A stretch of 6,681 nt of DNA from Oxalobacteraceae bacterium (GTDB taxonomy: Bacteria > Pseudomonadota > Gammaproteobacteria > Burkholderiales > Burkholderiaceae_D). Below are positions 5,167 to 6,681 of the stretch, piece after piece. The stretch spans positions 1-6,681 of the forward strand of contig CANGFL010000074.1 of the NCBI GenBank assembly GCA_947453015.1, given 5' to 3'. Positions within the stretch are counted from its first letter, which is position 1. The number at the start of each line of letters is the position of its first letter. Below the pieces are notes generated by a model. That model had not been told where the DNA came from. It was given only the letters and a program-made list of their open reading frames with translations, and did no database searches. The position numbers and the translations under genes are program-made.

Positions 5167-5526
5167 TTATTTTTTAAGGCCAGTGATTCGATTTTTATCG
5201 TTTACAAACACAATCTTTGGCTGATACCCAGCTACCTCAGCATCGCTCATAGGCGCATAGGTACAAATAATGAGTAAGTCACCTAATTGCGCTAAGCGTG
5301 CCGCAGCACCATTGAGAGAAATCTCACCACTTCCGCGCTTTCCCACAATGGCATAGGTAGAAAAGCGCTCGCCGTTATTAATGTTGTACAGCTCGATTTT
5401 TTCAAACTCGCGGATATCTGCCGCTTCGAGTAAATCTTGATCAATCCCACAAGAACCTTCGTAATTCAGGTCACATTGCGTCACTGTCGCGCGATGTATT
5501 TTCGCGCGCAACATAATTCGCTGCAT
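5167..5526 (-). CDS. panD: Aspartate 1-decarboxylase (pyruvoyl enzyme precursor)
   Basis: PanD converts L-aspartate to beta-alanine for pantothenate and coenzyme A synthesis in the cytosol. The precursor has 119 residues, near the 126 of E. coli. It cuts itself between Gly24 and Ser25 (YEGSCGID, 22-29), turning the serine into the pyruvoyl cofactor. Other conserved residues are in place: Lys9, Arg54 and Tyr58 in GERFSTYAI (52-60), and the oxyanion-loop motif NGAAA (72-76). The start is fixed by AGGAG 5 nt upstream, which overlaps the pntAa stop (TAGGAG); the gap to pntAa is 8 nt. The gene therefore sits in the middle of the transhydrogenase operon between the two alpha-subunit genes and must be expressed with them unless it has its own promoter. 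No defect is visible and it should be active. Confidence 0.97.
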   Translation of the reverse strand: MQRIMLRAKIHRATVTQCDLNYEGSCGIDQDLLEAADIREFEKIELYNINNGERFSTYAIVGKRGSGEISLNGAAARLAQLGDLLIICTYAPMSDAEVAGYQPKIVFVNDKNRITGLKK

Positions 5527-5534
5527 TAAATCTC

Positions 5535-6653
5535 CTAAGCCTTACGAACGACTTCACCACCCGAACACATCAGAGTCGCAGCAACGATTTCATCGCTGGT
5601 ATCGATATGCAAAGCACCCTCTGCGTTGATGATGAGCTTGAGAAAATCCAACACATTGCGTGAATACAGTGCCGACGCATCCGCGCCGCACAACGCAGGA
5701 ATATTGGGTTCACCAATAATGGTCACACCGTGTTTGACAACCGTCTTACCCAATTCAGAGAGTGGGCAATTGCCGCCTTGCTCAACCGCCATATCAATAA
5801 TCACCGATCCTGGCTTCATTGATTTAACCGTCTCTTCACTAATCAATATCGGCGCCTTACGACCCGGTATCAACGCGGTGGTGATGATGATGTCTGCCTG
5901 CTTAGCACGTTCATGCACTAATGCAGCCTGACGTTTCATCCAAGCTTCCGGCATGGGGCGTGCATAACCACCGACGCCCTTCGCGATCTCTTGCTCTTCT
6001 TCCGTTTCGAAAGGCACATCAATAAATTTTGCGCCCAGCGATTCAACTTGCTCTTTCACTGGCGGGCGTACATCCGACGCCTCAATCACTGCACCCATAC
6101 GTTTAGCCGTAGCGATCGCTTGCAAACCAGCGACACCCACACCCATGATCAGCACACGCGCCGCTTTCACGGTACCCGCAGCCGTCATCAACATAGGCAT
6201 GAAGCGCTGATAAGCGTTCGCCGCCATCAGAACAGCCTTGTAACCGGCAATATTCGCTTGCGATGAAAGCACATCCAATGATTGAGCACGCGTGATACGA
6301 GGCGCAGCTTCGAGCGCAAACGCGCTTAGGCCAGCAGCGGCCATCGCCGCGTTGTTATCTGCATCAAAGGGATTGAGCATGCCGACTAGCACGCTGCCAG
6401 ATTTCATAGCCTTGCGCTCGTCTGCGGAAGGCGCTCTAACCTTCAGCACCAAATCAGCACCTAAAGCTTGGTCTGCAGAGACGATCTGTGCGCCCGCTGT
6501 AGCAAACGCTTCATCCGTAATGCTAGCTGCCACGCCTGCGCCAGCTTGCACTACCACTTGATGCTTAGCAGCGACCAGCTTTTTAACTGTTTCGGGTGTC
6601 GCGGCGACTCGCGTCTCACCCGGCCGCGTCTCGGCGGGAATGCCGATTTTCAT
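5535..6653 (-). CDS. pntAa: NAD(P) transhydrogenase subunit alpha, NAD(H)-binding domain I
   Basis: This 372-residue soluble subunit sits on the cytoplasmic face of the transhydrogenase and binds NAD(H). The N-terminus [20 protein letters not shown] is typical of the alanine dehydrogenase/PntA family. Later motifs are [20 protein letters not shown] (119-138), containing the Arg, Asp and Gln of the nucleotide site, the Rossmann glycine motif GVGVAGLQA (171-179) followed by EASDVRP (191-197), ALIPGRKAP (260-268) and [10 protein letters not shown] (287-296). The chain ends after VVRKA without membrane segments, so alpha is split and completed by pntAb. Alanine dehydrogenase is excluded by the linked pntAb and pntB. 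The start has GGGAG 6 nt upstream. The 28 nt left before the window edge show no promoter, so the operon promoter must lie further out, or this is not the first gene. Confidence 0.97.
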   Translation of the reverse strand: MKIGIPAETRPGETRVAATPETVKKLVAAKHQVVVQAGAGVAASITDEAFATAGAQIVSADQALGADLVLKVRAPSADERKAMKSGSVLVGMLNPFDADNNAAMAAAGLSAFALEAAPRITRAQSLDVLSSQANIAGYKAVLMAANAYQRFMPMLMTAAGTVKAARVLIMGVGVAGLQAIATAKRMGAVIEASDVRPPVKEQVESLGAKFIDVPFETEEEQEIAKGVGGYARPMPEAWMKRQAALVHERAKQADIIITTALIPGRKAPILISEETVKSMKPGSVIIDMAVEQGGNCPLSELGKTVVKHGVTIIGEPNIPALCGADASALYSRNVLDFLKLIINAEGALHIDTSDEIVAATLMCSGGEVVRKA

Positions 6654-6681
6654 GGGGATCTCCCAAAAAGAAAGCCAGAAT

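Noticed and set aside
5626..6561. Three plus-strand open frames of 89-101 codons opposite pntAa
   Set aside because: All are within the firmly identified pntAa gene in antisense and show no motif, spacing or start-site support.

Overview
The window looks like chromosomal DNA from a gammaproteobacterium that makes ubiquinone. The pepP-ubiH pair at the left is the order known from the Escherichia coli pepP-ubiH-ubiI cluster. The proton-translocating transhydrogenase at the right has its alpha subunit split into PntAa and PntAb, as in Rhodospirillum rubrum. I cannot name the genus from this sequence.

Layout: (1) 1-937, plus strand, is the 3' part of pepP (Xaa-Pro aminopeptidase), cut by the window edge. 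(2) 937-984 is a run of six 8-bp tandem repeats filling almost the whole pepP-ubiH gap. (3) 987-2123, plus strand, is ubiH, a flavin hydroxylase of ubiquinone synthesis. (4) 2125-3173 is an inserted segment. It carries a minus-strand type II toxin-antitoxin operon (VapB-like antitoxin 2672-2938, PIN/VapC toxin 2190-2675) with a well-formed promoter and palindromic operator (3012-3052), plus about 130 bp of unexplained DNA. (5) 3174-3288 is a second copy of the last 37 codons of ubiH, followed by a strong bidirectional terminator (3304-3331). (6) 3350-6653, minus strand, is a tight four-gene operon in the order pntAa-panD-pntAb-pntB.

The main finding is that the toxin-antitoxin module lies between two direct copies of the ubiH 3' end (115 bp, 5 mismatches, offset exactly 1164 bp). 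The first 57 bp of the copies are identical and all five differences fall in the last 58 bp. Three are conservative amino acid changes and two are silent. This is the pattern expected if an element carrying its own version of the ubiH 3' end recombined into ubiH and restored an intact reading frame, pushing the original 3' end and its terminator downstream. No integrase lies inside the segment, so it would be a non-autonomous cassette, a remnant, or a product of homologous recombination.

The second notable point is panD (aspartate decarboxylase, beta-alanine for pantothenate and CoA) inside the transhydrogenase operon, between the two halves of the alpha subunit. The transhydrogenase makes NADPH and the pantothenate pathway uses NADPH at ketopantoate reductase, so the arrangement may have a metabolic reason. 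That link is inference.
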